A DNA stretch of 64,000 nt from positions 1-64,000 of the forward strand of contig JAEZCE010000016.1 of the NCBI GenBank assembly GCA_023429995.1, given 5' to 3'. This DNA comes from Bacillota bacterium (GTDB lineage Bacteria; Bacillota; UBA4882; UBA8346). A program made the position numbers and the translations under genes. Under the pieces are notes generated by a model, which saw only the letters and a program-made list of their open reading frames with translations, was not told the origin of the DNA and searched no databases. How positions within the stretch are numbered: position 1 is the first letter of the stretch; each line of letters begins with the position of its first letter. Positions 24,669 to 33,761 of the stretch are shown in pieces.

Positions 24669-25739
24669 ATGGCCGATAAAGAAAAAGCCTTGGAAGTCGC
24701 TTTATTACAAATTGAGAAACAATTTGGCAAGGGTTCGATTATGAAATTGGGAGAATCTGCTAATAAACTTAATATTGAAACGATACCTACCGGCGCCCTT
24801 TCGTTGGATTTGGCTTTAGGAGTAGGTGGAATCCCCCGGGGAAGGATTGTTGAGATTTATGGACCTGAGTCTTCCGGTAAAACCACAGTGGCCTTACACA
24901 TGGCGGCTGAGGCTCAACGTGTGGGAGGAATCGCTGCTTTTATCGATGCCGAACATGCATTGGATCCGGTGTATGCGAAGAAACTGGGAGTGGATATTGA
25001 TAATTTATTGATTTCCCAGCCGGATACCGGGGAACAGGCGTTGGAGATATGCGAGGCTTTAATTCGTAGTGGCGCCGTTGATTTAATTATTATTGACTCT
25101 GTGGCTGCGCTAACCCCTCAGGCTGAGATTGAGGGGGAGATGGGCGATGCCCATGTCGGCTTACAAGCCCGCCTGATGTCGCAAGCTTTACGTAAATTAA
25201 CCGCTGTCATTAGCAAATCCAATACGGTGACTATTTTTATCAACCAGATTCGTGAAAAAGTCGGGGTTATGTTTGGCAACCCTGAAACCACTCCGGGCGG
25301 CCGGGCGCTTAAATTTTATTCTTCGGTACGGCTTGAGATTCGAAAAGTTGAAACCCTTAAACAAGGAACGGATATTATCGGCAGCCGGACTAAGGCCAAA
25401 GTTGTAAAAAATAAAGTGGCTCCGCCTTTCAAAGAGGGAGAGTTTGATATCCTATACGGCGAAGGAATTTCAAAGGCCGGTTGTATATTAGACATGGCGG
25501 TCGATCTCAATATTATCAACAAAAGCGGCGCCTGGTTTTCTTACGGCGAAAACAGGATCGGCCAAGGCCGTGAAAATGCCCGGGATTTCTTAAAGAAGGA
25601 TCCCAACTTGTTAAGCGAAATCGAGAAAAAGGTTCGTATCGGTGTAGGATTGATAAAAGATGAGGCGGCTGCAAAATCCGGCCCCAAAGAGACTTCTAAA
25701 GAAACCGCGGCTTCGAAGGAAACTGCGAAAGGAAAGTGA
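24669..25739 (+). CDS. recA: Recombinase RecA
   Basis: 356 residues from the ATG at 24669 (GTGAGGAGA upstream), starting MADKEKALEVALLQIEKQFG. Walker A is GPESSGKTTV, the MAW-type region is present (IDAEHALDPVYAKKLGV), Walker B is LIIIDSVAALTP, and the L2/inter-subunit region includes FINQIREKVGVMFGNPETTP. It forms the filament on single-stranded DNA for homologous recombination and triggers LexA self-cleavage. The C-terminal tail is rich in Lys, Glu, Ser and Thr. recX follows after 3 nt. Confidence 0.98.
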   Translation: MADKEKALEVALLQIEKQFGKGSIMKLGESANKLNIETIPTGALSLDLALGVGGIPRGRIVEIYGPESSGKTTVALHMAAEAQRVGGIAAFIDAEHALDPVYAKKLGVDIDNLLISQPDTGEQALEICEALIRSGAVDLIIIDSVAALTPQAEIEGEMGDAHVGLQARLMSQALRKLTAVISKSNTVTIFINQIREKVGVMFGNPETTPGGRALKFYSSVRLEIRKVETLKQGTDIIGSRTKAKVVKNKVAPPFKEGEFDILYGEGISKAGCILDMAVDLNIINKSGAWFSYGENRIGQGRENARDFLKKDPNLLSEIEKKVRIGVGLIKDEAAAKSGPKETSKETAASKETAKGK

Positions 25740-25742
25740 CCG

Positions 25743-26186
25743 TTGAAGCCTCTGAACAGTTCCTTGGAAGCGGCTTTAAGTTATTTGAATCATCATGCTT
25801 GCAGTGAACGGCAATTAATTCAGAAATTAAAGGATGCCGGGTTTGCTGAAGCAGCAATAGAGGAAAGCCTTTCTCAAGCGAAAAAATGGAATTATGTGGA
25901 TGATCGGAAATTTGGAGAATCCAGAATCCATCAGCTCAAAGCCAGAATGAAAAGCCGCGCCTTTGTATTTCATGATCTGGAAAGCCATGGCGTAAGCAAA
26001 GAAATGACTCGTGAGCTTATGGATGCATATTACCCTGAAGAGAGTGAACTTGAGATTGCTGCGGCATTAATAAGAAAAAAAGCAACTCCCGGGAAATCTA
26101 AAATAAAAGTCAGCGTTTATTTGGTAAGAAATGGCTTTTCGGAAAATACTGTTCGCCAGTGTCTTCCTAGCATAGATCCTACTTGA
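25743..26186 (+). CDS. recX: RecA regulator RecX
   Basis: 147 residues with a TTG start 3 nt after the recA stop (AAAGGAAAGTGA upstream). The three-helix repeats typical of RecX are visible: LSYLNHHACSERQLIQKLKD, KKWNYVDDRKFGESRIHQLK and VYLVRNGFSENTVRQCL. It limits RecA filament growth. Its stop codon lies inside the -35 box of the next promoter. Confidence 0.9.
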   Translation: MKPLNSSLEAALSYLNHHACSERQLIQKLKDAGFAEAAIEESLSQAKKWNYVDDRKFGESRIHQLKARMKSRAFVFHDLESHGVSKEMTRELMDAYYPEESELEIAAALIRKKATPGKSKIKVSVYLVRNGFSENTVRQCLPSIDPT

Positions 26187-26211
26187 CACCGTATTTAAAA
26201 AAGTTTACAAT
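26183..26211 (+). promoter_or_regulatory. Sigma-A promoter overlapping the recX stop codon
   Basis: TTGACA (26183-26188; the TGA stop is inside it), 17-nt spacer, TACAAT (26206-26211). The predicted start near 26218 is only about 15 nt ahead of an intrinsic terminator, so a very short RNA or attenuated transcription of rny is predicted. Confidence 0.75.
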
Positions 26212-26229
26212 AAACTGCGGAGGACAGAA

Positions 26230-26262
26230 CAAAAGCCGAGTTCTTACTCGGCTTGTTTTGTA
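26230..26262 (+). terminator. Rho-independent terminator between recX and rny
   Basis: AAGCCGAGT (26233-26241), loop TCTT and ACTCGGCTT (26246-26254) form a perfect stem, followed by GTTTTGTATTC and a T-rich tract. It would end the recA-recX transcript and any RNA started at 26218. Confidence 0.85.
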
Positions 26263-26366
26263 TTCTTTTTTTCCTTTTATTCTCAATTTTTGATTAAACG
26301 GGACTTCTGTTAATCATGAAGTCATTTAGTAAGAAAATTACGATATAAAATATTAGGAGGTGAAGT

Positions 26367-27890
26367 ATGGTTGGAATAGTCATTGCCTTGATAATCGGAT
26401 TGGTATTAGGCTATTTGGGGTCAGTTTTATATGGTATGATAAAACTGCAGTCTGCTAAAGAAACTGCCCGTAAATTAATGGAGGATGCCAAAAAAGAGGT
26501 AGAGTCCATTAAGCGGGAAGCCTTGTTGGAAGCCAAAGAAGAGGCATTAAAAGTAAAAAACGAGCTCGAACGGGAAAACCGGGAACGCCGTGCTGATATT
26601 CAAAGGTTAGAGAAACGTTTAGTACAAAAAGAAGAGTCATTAGATCGTAAATCAGAAATCATTGAGAAAAAGGAAGAGGCGCTCGCCAAAAAAGAGGGCG
26701 AAGTTGAAAAATTAAGGAATGAACTGCAAGAAACCCATCAAAGACACCGTCATGAATTGGAAAGAATATCGGGACTTAGCAGTGAGGAAGCCAAGGCGCT
26801 ATTGTTAAAAGATGTTGAAGAAGAAATGCAGCAAGAGATCGGCCTTAAAATTCGTGAACTTGAAAACAAAGCGAAAGAAGAATCCGATCGGAAGGCTCGA
26901 GAGATTATTTCGTTGGCAATTCAGAGGTGCGCGGCTGATCATGTCACGGAGGCCACGGTTTCGGTAGTTGCTTTACCCAATGATGAAATGAAAGGCAGGA
27001 TCATTGGACGGGAAGGCCGTAATATTCGAGCGCTCGAGACATTAACGGGAATTGATTTGATTATTGATGATACACCGGAGGCAGTTATTTTATCCGGGTT
27101 TGATCCAATCCGGCGGGAGGTTGCTAGGCTTGCCCTGGAGAAATTGATTGTTGACGGTCGGATTCATCCTGCCCGCATAGAAGAGATGGTTGAAAAATCT
27201 CAAAAAGAAGTGGAAGCCATTATTAAAGAAGAAGGCGAAAGAGCCACTTTTGAGACTGGAATTCACGGCATTCACCCTGAAATCATTAAATTGTTGGGCA
27301 GATTAAGATATCGCACCAGTTATGGTCAAAATGTTTTACAGCATTCCATTGAAGTAGCTCACCTTTGTGGACTGATGGCTGGAGAGCTTGGCGCCGATAT
27401 TACTTTGGCCAAGAGAGCGGGCTTGCTGCATGATATTGGAAAGGCTGTCAATCATGAAATTGAAGGGCCGCATGTTTCCATAGGCGCCGACTTAGCCAAA
27501 AAGTACCGTGAAAGTTTTGCAGTGGTTAACGCAATCGCTGCTCATCATGGGGATGTTGAAGCCAATACCGTAGAAGCTGTCCTGGTTCAGGCCTGTGATG
27601 CGGTTTCCGCAGCGCGACCCGGGGCCAGACGTGAAACCCTGGAAACTTATATCAAGCGGCTCGAAAAGTTGGAAAACATCGCGGATTCTTTTGAAGGGGT
27701 TGAAAAAGCCTATGCAATCCAGGCAGGGCGTGAAATTCGAATCATGGTGAAGCCCGAGCGGGTTGATGATGTTAATTCGGTTAGAATCGCCAGGGAAATT
27801 GTCAAACGCATCGAGGAAGAGCTTGAATATCCGGGTCAGATTAAAGTAACGGTTATTCGGGAAACTCGGGCGGTTGAGTATGCCAAATAG
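26367..27890 (+). CDS. rny: Ribonuclease Y
   Basis: 507 residues. An N-terminal membrane anchor (IVIALIIGLVLGYLGSVLYG) leads into a long charged coiled coil (about 30-180), then a KH RNA-binding domain (MKGRIIGREGRNIRALET) and an HD domain (GLLHDIGKAVNHEIEGPH) that binds metal. It is the membrane-bound endoribonuclease that starts mRNA decay in Firmicutes. TAGGAGG precedes the ATG. The length and domain order are normal. Confidence 0.97.
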   Translation: MVGIVIALIIGLVLGYLGSVLYGMIKLQSAKETARKLMEDAKKEVESIKREALLEAKEEALKVKNELERENRERRADIQRLEKRLVQKEESLDRKSEIIEKKEEALAKKEGEVEKLRNELQETHQRHRHELERISGLSSEEAKALLLKDVEEEMQQEIGLKIRELENKAKEESDRKAREIISLAIQRCAADHVTEATVSVVALPNDEMKGRIIGREGRNIRALETLTGIDLIIDDTPEAVILSGFDPIRREVARLALEKLIVDGRIHPARIEEMVEKSQKEVEAIIKEEGERATFETGIHGIHPEIIKLLGRLRYRTSYGQNVLQHSIEVAHLCGLMAGELGADITLAKRAGLLHDIGKAVNHEIEGPHVSIGADLAKKYRESFAVVNAIAAHHGDVEANTVEAVLVQACDAVSAARPGARRETLETYIKRLEKLENIADSFEGVEKAYAIQAGREIRIMVKPERVDDVNSVRIAREIVKRIEEELEYPGQIKVTVIRETRAVEYAK

Positions 27891-27993
27891 TCCAACTGAC
27901 GTGCAGATTATGACAATTCCTTAGCACGCCGGATGAAGAGTTTACTATAATAATAACAATAAAGTGTTATCTCTTCTGGAAGGGGGAGGAATC

Positions 27994-28530
27994 ATGAAAG
28001 GCATCTTCTGGAAAGAGGGAGAATCCTTCTCTAACTCGATGAGCTTGATCGCATTTTTGCTTGTGAGGTATCCTGAGATCGGATCGGTTCGTTTCGATCC
28101 GGAACAGAAAACATTGCTGTTTTCATTTGTGCTGGTTAAATCATTTACCGATGAGGAGCTTGAGCCCTTTAGAGAACAGCTGTTACTGAGCCTGAATAAT
28201 ATGACTATGCTGCAAGAAAGGGAATCCGGCATTATCGAAATTAATCATACTGAATATGATAATTTGACATTTTTGGAAATTGTCCGCGATATCGAAACCC
28301 TTTCTCAAGAGGAAATAGCGCTTATTACAGGTGTAATTCACCAATTCTTCGAAGAGCATTTAATGCTGGATCAAGAGGACTCTCTGCAAGAAGAGGATAC
28401 GGTTCTTCAAGAAGAAATGATTGAGCATATGCTGGAGGATTTAAAAGATTCGCGGCAGGAAAAACGCTTGATTGGTTTCCGGGAAGAAGGACGGGTACTG
28501 GTATTTAATCGGGCGAATTTGCACAAATAA
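27994..28530 (+). CDS. Hypothetical protein between rny and ymdB
   Basis: 178 residues from the ATG at 27994, chosen because GGGGGAGGA lies just upstream. I do not recognise the family. It has no signal peptide or membrane helix; the sequence is acidic, with a mixed N-terminal half (SLIAFLLVRYPEIGSVRFDP) and a strongly acidic helical stretch (about 125-165, EDSLQEEDTVLQEEMIEHML). The C-terminus ends with a short strand-like VLVFNRANLHK. Its place between two conserved RNA-metabolism genes on the same strand suggests cotranscription, but nothing in it shows a function. Confidence 0.65.
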   Translation: MKGIFWKEGESFSNSMSLIAFLLVRYPEIGSVRFDPEQKTLLFSFVLVKSFTDEELEPFREQLLLSLNNMTMLQERESGIIEINHTEYDNLTFLEIVRDIETLSQEEIALITGVIHQFFEEHLMLDQEDSLQEEDTVLQEEMIEHMLEDLKDSRQEKRLIGFREEGRVLVFNRANLHK

Positions 28531-28656
28531 TATTTATGGTAGTTCAATATCTAGGACCATTGATTATTTCAATGGTCCTGATTTTCTTAAAGCTTGGTTC
28601 CATTCAGGATTTGGTTTTTGGTTGAAAAATCCGACCAATCAAAGTAGGAGGTCATT

Positions 28657-29442
28657 TTGGTAAAAATACTTTTTATTGGGGATATCGAGGGCCGACCCGG
28701 CCGCAGAGTAGTGAAAACATACTTACCGGAGCTGATTCGTTCCGAAAATATCGACCTTGTTATTGCCAATGGAGAAAATTCCGCCGGAGGATTTGGAATT
28801 AACCGGGAGGTCTGTCAAGAACTTCTTACCGCCGGGGTTGACGTGATTACGATGGGCAACCATACCTGGGATAATAAAGAAATTTATCAGGTTTTGGAAC
28901 GTGAAAGGCGGCTTATCAGGCCGGCTAACTATCCGGGCGGAACTCCCGGAGAAGGTTATTATATTGCAGAAACCCCAAAAGGTGTACGGGTAGGCGTTGT
29001 CAATATCCTGGGACAGGTGTTTTTGGAGCCTCTGGCTTGTCCTTTTCAAACAGCTCATGAGTGCATAACGGAGATTAAGAAGAAGACCAATATTATTATT
29101 ATCGACTTTCACGCCGAGGCTACCTCGGAAAAAGTGGCCCTTGGATGGTATTTGGACGGGGAAGCAACAGCAGTTCTTGGCACTCATACTCATATCACGA
29201 CTGCTGATGAACGAATACTTCCCAAAGGAACCGGTTATATCACTGATGTAGGAATGACGGGACCTTTCAATTCAGTACTTGGAATTGACCCGGAGATAGT
29301 GGTCAAAAAATTTATAACTCATTTACCAGCCCGCTTTGAAGTTGCCAGTGGGCCGATTGAATTCAACGGGGTTATTCTTGAGGTGGATGATACGGGCGTT
29401 ACCACCTCGATTCGAAGAATACGGAGGCTCATGGAAAGTTGA
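28657..29442 (+). CDS. ymdB: YmdB-family metallophosphoesterase
   Basis: 261 residues with a TTG start 5 nt after AGGAGG. Metal-binding motifs of the family are in place: FIGDIEGRPGRR (N-terminal Asp), VIANGENSAGGFGI, MGNHTWDNKEI, IIIDFHAEATSEK and VLGTHTHITTADE. The B. subtilis homologue hydrolyses 2',3'-cyclic nucleotides and influences biofilm versus motility. It commonly follows rny, as here, with one unknown gene between. Confidence 0.93.
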   Translation: MVKILFIGDIEGRPGRRVVKTYLPELIRSENIDLVIANGENSAGGFGINREVCQELLTAGVDVITMGNHTWDNKEIYQVLERERRLIRPANYPGGTPGEGYYIAETPKGVRVGVVNILGQVFLEPLACPFQTAHECITEIKKKTNIIIIDFHAEATSEKVALGWYLDGEATAVLGTHTHITTADERILPKGTGYITDVGMTGPFNSVLGIDPEIVVKKFITHLPARFEVASGPIEFNGVILEVDDTGVTTSIRRIRRLMES

Positions 29443-29652
29443 CCGCACATAAAAATAAATAACCATCGATTATGTAACCTAAAGAATGGGATTTTGCCAA
29501 CTTTCCATTAAAGGGAATGACTTGGCTATAATTGCTTAAAGGAAAAAGGCTATAAAACCAGAAAATTAGTTCCGTAATAACCCAAAACCGATATTTCAGG
29601 AAAAGTTGCCGCAAAAGTTGCCGCTTTCTTCAAATTATTCAGGAGGGATATC

Positions 29653-30189
29653 ATGGAACTGATCGGGAAAAACATTCGGTTGCGTCCACTGCAAAAAAGC
29701 GACTTATCGAAGATGGTTGGATGGAACATTGATGAAGAATTGCAGAATTTTGTCGATTGTACGCTACCGGATAATCTTTTTCATTTAGAACGTTGGTATC
29801 TTGAAAATGTTCCGGACCGCCATTATCAGATTTTTGCGATTGAAACTTTGGATGGATGTTTAATCGGGGATATGGAATTGGACCATATTTGCTGGAGTAA
29901 ACGTGAAAGCGAACTGCGGATTCGAATCGGCGAAAAGGAATTTTGGGGTCGGGGATTTGGAAGCGAGGCCGTGAGTTTGGTTTTGAATTATATTTTTCAG
30001 GCAAAGAACTTTTCCCGGGTTTATTTGCGGGTTTATGATTTTAACCAACGGGCCATCAACTGTTATCTCAAAAACGGATTTCGGCCGGTCGGCCTTTTGC
30101 ACCGAACCGAAAAAGATTGGAAGGACATTATATTAATGGAAATAAAAGGGACCTGGTATCAAAGAAATTATCAAAAAATGGTTGGATAA
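29653..30189 (+). CDS. GNAT acetyltransferase (RimJ/RimL-like)
   Basis: 178 residues. It starts IRLRPLQKSDLSKMVGWNID, the usual beginning of RimJ/RimL-type GNATs. The acetyl-CoA-binding signature is EFWGRGFGSEAVSLVLNYIF, and the C-terminus has RVYDFNQRAINCYLKNGFRP with the catalytic-region Asn/Tyr. Substrate unknown: ribosomal protein N-termini, amino acids or antibiotics are possible. CAGGAGGG precedes the ATG. It occupies the place upstream of spo0A where spoIVB is often found. Confidence 0.87.
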   Translation: MELIGKNIRLRPLQKSDLSKMVGWNIDEELQNFVDCTLPDNLFHLERWYLENVPDRHYQIFAIETLDGCLIGDMELDHICWSKRESELRIRIGEKEFWGRGFGSEAVSLVLNYIFQAKNFSRVYLRVYDFNQRAINCYLKNGFRPVGLLHRTEKDWKDIILMEIKGTWYQRNYQKMVG

Positions 30190-30281
30190 TATTCGAAAAT
30201 AACAAATTCATATAAAAAAATATTACCCTTTCTAACTGCTACGTTAATTCGGTTTCCAGAATTGAACGTCTAGTTTACAGA

Positions 30282-30310
30282 AGAGGAATTGCCGTTCTCC
30301 TGTCGAAATG
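30282..30310 (+). promoter_or_regulatory. spo0A: Sigma-H-like promoter and 0A box upstream of spo0A
   Basis: AGAGGAATT (30282-30290) fits the sigma-H -35 consensus RNAGGAWWT; after 11 nt GTCGAAATG (30302-30310) fits the -10 RNNGAATWW with one mismatch. TGTCGAA (30301-30307) is a perfect Spo0A-binding 0A box overlapping the -10. This arrangement allows sigma-H activation and autoregulation. Confidence 0.6.
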
Positions 30311-30343
30311 ATTAAAGCACTTTTTTCTTAAGGAGGGGGCAAC

Positions 30344-31144
30344 ATGCCAAAAGTAAAGATTGTTATCGCAGATAATAATCATGAATTATGCAATACTTTA
30401 GCTGAACTGATAGAATTTCAGGATGATATGGAATTAGCAGGTGTGGCTTTTGATGGGCTTGAAGCTCTGAAAGTGGTGGAAAATACCAAACCCGAAGTAC
30501 TGATACTCGACATCACGATGCCTTATTTAGATGGTATCGGGGTTTTGGAGAGACTGAGCGATTTTCCCGAAAGGCCGATTGTCATTGTGCTTACTGCATT
30601 TGAGCAAGAAGCAATGATTCAGAGGCTGACAGGTCTTGGCGCTACTTATTATATGGTAAAACCTTTTGATGCCAACAATTTATTCGAAAGAATCCGTCAG
30701 TTTACGGTAAATAAAAACAATTCCATTCGGGTAGGCCGGGTACAGGATGAACGGGGTACTTATACCATGCCGGTTCGCCGCGAAAAATCCACCAATGAAT
30801 TGGAGCTTGAAGTTAGTAAATTATTTCATGAAATGGGAATACCGGCCCATTTTCGTGGATATGCTTACTTAAGAGATGCAATTATCATTGCCACCAAAGA
30901 AGTGGAAGTTTTAGGAAACATCACTAAGAATCTTTATCCGAGAATTGCCGAAAAGTATCAATCGACTGCCAGCGGCGTGGAATCGGCTATCCGGCATACG
31001 ATTGAAATCGGCTGGGAAAGAGGCAATACTGATTTTATGGAAGATTTTTTCGGATTTGAAAATCAAAAAAACCGCTTTCCGACTTCGGCGTCATTTATCG
31101 CCAAAATCGCAGATAAATTACGTTTAGCGGAAAAAGCGGGTTAA
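30344..31144 (+). CDS. spo0A: Sporulation transcription factor Spo0A
   Basis: 266 residues. The receiver domain (1-125) has the acidic pair in IADNNHE, phospho-acceptor Asp56 in LILDITMPYLDG and the conserved Lys in YMVKPFDAN. The C-terminal Spo0A domain (about 155-262) has HEMGIPAHFRGYAYLRDAI, GVESAIRHTIEIGWERGN and PTSASFIAKIADKLRLA, including the recognition helix. It is the master regulator of entry into sporulation. TAAGGAGGGGG lies before the ATG. No spoIVB is adjacent. Confidence 0.97.
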   Translation: MPKVKIVIADNNHELCNTLAELIEFQDDMELAGVAFDGLEALKVVENTKPEVLILDITMPYLDGIGVLERLSDFPERPIVIVLTAFEQEAMIQRLTGLGATYYMVKPFDANNLFERIRQFTVNKNNSIRVGRVQDERGTYTMPVRREKSTNELELEVSKLFHEMGIPAHFRGYAYLRDAIIIATKEVEVLGNITKNLYPRIAEKYQSTASGVESAIRHTIEIGWERGNTDFMEDFFGFENQKNRFPTSASFIAKIADKLRLAEKAG

Positions 31145-31207
31145 AGAAATATTCTCAAGGGTTCGTTATAAGGAATCGGATAACGCTAACGTCTTTACAA
31201 TATTATT

Positions 31208-31269
31208 AAGATATACAGTATATAACCGCATCTTGGAACCACGGATTTCTTCTATATATTGTATATCTT
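31208..31269. repeat. AT-rich inverted repeat between spo0A and rlmN
   Basis: AAGATATACAGTATAT (31208-31223) and ATATATTGTATATCTT (31254-31269) are inverted copies matching at 15 of 16 positions. The right arm contains CTATATATTGTATATC, found again exactly at 41538-41553 upstream of the helicase gene. It may be an operator or a promoter-linked element. Confidence 0.5.
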
Positions 31270-31352
31270 TCTCATTATTATTTTTGCAGATAGGGTTACA
31301 ATTGTTTTAGAGGTGAACTTGACTTTTTAGACATGGAAAGGCAATCAAAGAC

Positions 31353-32393
31353 TTGAATATTAAAGGTTTATATTTACAGGAAGTCCAAGATTTTTTTGCT
31401 TCATTCGATTTACCGAAATATCGGGCAGAACAAGTGTACGCATGGATGTACCAAAAGCAAGCATGGGATTGGGAAGAAATGACCGATTTACCCAAAAAGC
31501 TGCGTTCCTCTTTTGGTGATCAGCAGATTTTAGTCCATTCATTAAAGCCCAAAGACCAAATCGTAGATGAAGATGGTACAATAAAGTATCTTTTCGAACT
31601 TGAAGATGGCAACACGATTGAGAGTGTTTTGATACCGGAAAGTGATCGTCAAACGGTCTGTATTTCCACTCAGGTTGGCTGTGGGATGAATTGCAGCTTT
31701 TGCGCCACAGGAAAAAATGGTTTGGTTCGTAATCTGACTTCAGCAGAAATTGTTGATCAACCTCTTTTAATGACACGTCTTTGCGGAAAAAAAATTAACA
31801 ATATCGTAGTGATGGGACAGGGTGAACCTTTCATCAATTATGACGCCACTTTAAAGGCGATTAAAATCATTAATGATCCAAAGGGGATGGGTATTGGCGC
31901 CCGGCATATTACCATCTCAACCTGTGGAATTATTCCAGGCATTCTCAAACTTGCAAGGGAGCCTCTTCAAGTTAATTTGGCAATTTCTCTTCATGCAGCC
32001 AGTGATGAGTTAAGAAAACAATTAATGCCTGTAGCCGGACAATATCCTTTGGATCAATTAATGGCTGCTGTTGGTCAATATATTGAACTTACGGGTAGAC
32101 GGGTGACTTTTGAATATACGATGATTGATGGCGTCAATGATCGTCCGCAGGATGTCCGAAAGCTGATTCAAATTTTATCCGGAACGCTGTGTCATGTAAA
32201 TTTAATACCGTTGAATCCTATCGCTAAAAACGGTTTACGCCGATCCAGGCAGGCTCAAATTCGTAATTTCGTTTTGGAATTAACGAACGCCAATATTGAA
32301 GTGACAATTCGCAAAGAAAGAGGAACCAATCTGGCGGCAGCCTGCGGTCAACTGCAGGGAAAAGGTTGGAGTAACCATGAGCTGGATCGATAA
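31353..32393 (+). CDS. rlmN: 23S rRNA (adenine-2503-C2)-methyltransferase RlmN
   Basis: 346 residues with a TTG start; the site GGAAAGG is about 15 nt upstream, so translation initiation may be weak. The radical-SAM cluster motif is C110-x3-C114-x2-C117 in VGCGMNCSFCATG. The conserved Cys331 near the C-terminus (LAAACGQL) and the central Met/Cys regions fit the dual-methyltransferase mechanism. It methylates A2503 of 23S rRNA and a tRNA adenine. It opens the conserved rlmN-prpC-prkC-rsgA-rpe cluster and overlaps the FHA gene by 17 nt. Confidence 0.95.
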   Translation: MNIKGLYLQEVQDFFASFDLPKYRAEQVYAWMYQKQAWDWEEMTDLPKKLRSSFGDQQILVHSLKPKDQIVDEDGTIKYLFELEDGNTIESVLIPESDRQTVCISTQVGCGMNCSFCATGKNGLVRNLTSAEIVDQPLLMTRLCGKKINNIVVMGQGEPFINYDATLKAIKIINDPKGMGIGARHITISTCGIIPGILKLAREPLQVNLAISLHAASDELRKQLMPVAGQYPLDQLMAAVGQYIELTGRRVTFEYTMIDGVNDRPQDVRKLIQILSGTLCHVNLIPLNPIAKNGLRRSRQAQIRNFVLELTNANIEVTIRKERGTNLAAACGQLQGKGWSNHELDR

Positions 32394-32874
32394 AATATTT
32401 CAGGTAACAAAAGTAAAAAAAGATTGGCGGAAAGGACGATTTTCCCAAAACGATTTTCGTGAACATACTGTGACTTGGCGTTCAGTAAAAAATACCTTAA
32501 ATTCTTTGATTGAAAATACAGATGAACAGGGAACCAAGAAAATCTTGAGACGGGAAAGCCCTTTGACTAAGGAACCGCGTTGGATTTTCAGAGTACTCTC
32601 GGGTATTGATCAAGGACGGGAATATATTGCTGTTACTCAAGAAATCCGAGTGGGGCGACATCCTGAAAATTCCATATTGTTGAGGGATCCTAAGGCGTCG
32701 CGCTTTCATGCAATCATTTATCATAAAGGCCTACGGCTAATTTTGGAGGATTTAGGAAGTACCAATGGAACCCGGGTAAATGGGGCCGTTGTCATTAAAA
32801 AAAGGACACTATCTTCCGGCGATCTCATTAAAATCGGGGAAACGTTGATCAAGGTCAGCTTGGAAAAAGGCTGA
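32377..32874 (+). CDS. FHA-domain phosphothreonine-binding protein
   Basis: 165 residues. The N-terminal 60 residues are charged and unassigned. The C-terminal FHA domain (about 78-160) shows the binding residues in order: VGRHPENS, ASRFHAIIYH and LGSTNGTRVNG. FHA domains bind phospho-Thr peptides, and the kinase PrkC and phosphatase PrpC are encoded just downstream, so this is a likely substrate or adaptor of that circuit. The start lies inside rlmN. Confidence 0.9.
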   Translation: MSWIDKIFQVTKVKKDWRKGRFSQNDFREHTVTWRSVKNTLNSLIENTDEQGTKKILRRESPLTKEPRWIFRVLSGIDQGREYIAVTQEIRVGRHPENSILLRDPKASRFHAIIYHKGLRLILEDLGSTNGTRVNGAVVIKKRTLSSGDLIKIGETLIKVSLEKG

Positions 32875-32911
32875 CCCTGGACTTTGAAGGACAAAGATTG
32901 GGAGTGAGGCT

Positions 32912-33604
32912 ATGGAAGTTGGCGCTAAAACTGATAAAGGGAAAGTTAGAGAACAAAATGAAGATACCTTAGGGTATCGGGACACCTTATTTGTAATCGC
33001 CGATGGGATGGGTGGCCACCAAGCCGGAGAAGTGGCTAGTGCAATCGCAGTGGAAACTGTTTTGGCTGTTGAAATGGACGCTGATCCGGTGGCAAGCCTT
33101 CGAAGGGCGGTTTTAAGCGCGAATTCAGCCATCTTAGAAGAAATGGCAAAAAACGAAAGCTTTTCCGGTATGGGCACAACAGTCGCTATTTTATTACTTA
33201 AAACGGATCAGGCTTTTGTTTCCCATCTGGGTGACAGTAGAATATATCAATTGGCCGCAGGGAATCTTGTTCAATTAACGGATGATCATTCTTTTGTGGC
33301 CGAGTTGATTAAAAATGGCAGTATTACCGAGGAAGAAGCCAAGATTCATCCACAAAGAAACGTTTTGACCAGGGCTCTTGGTACGGAAGGCCATTTGGAA
33401 TTTGAAGTCAATTCCTTTACAACTCACTCGGGCGATAAGTTTTTGTTATGTAGCGACGGCCTTACCGGTATTGTTGATGAAAAAATTATTAAAGAAATTT
33501 TAATGTCGGGGGAAACGCCCCAGGTCATCGCCGATCACCTTGTTGAACAGGCTAATAAGGATGGTGGAACCGATAATATTTCGGTAATTGTGATCGAAGT
33601 ATAA
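32912..33604 (+). CDS. prpC: PP2C-type Ser/Thr protein phosphatase
   Basis: 230 residues. Metal-binding motifs of the PPM/PP2C family are present: VREQNEDTLGY, FVIADGMGGHQAGEVAS, SGMGTTVAILLL, SHLGDSRIYQL, LLCSDGLTG and DGGTDNISVIVI. It removes phosphate from proteins modified by PrkC, encoded 157 nt downstream. GGGAGTGAGG precedes the ATG. Confidence 0.95.
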   Translation: MEVGAKTDKGKVREQNEDTLGYRDTLFVIADGMGGHQAGEVASAIAVETVLAVEMDADPVASLRRAVLSANSAILEEMAKNESFSGMGTTVAILLLKTDQAFVSHLGDSRIYQLAAGNLVQLTDDHSFVAELIKNGSITEEEAKIHPQRNVLTRALGTEGHLEFEVNSFTTHSGDKFLLCSDGLTGIVDEKIIKEILMSGETPQVIADHLVEQANKDGGTDNISVIVIEV

Positions 33605-33761
33605 ATATAGCAGGATTTGTTATATAAACGGCGAATTTTACTTTAAATATTAAATGATTGAACGTAGATTGCTGATGAGACTGTTAATTAATTTCACGTT
33701 GGAACATAATTTTTCCGTGGATTCGTAGCATCGGCGTATGGGCATGAATTGAGGTGAAAAA

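Noticed and set aside
29600..29624. Direct repeat AAAAGTTGCCGC twice before the GNAT gene
   Set aside because: Only two short copies and no wider pattern; could be chance or slippage.
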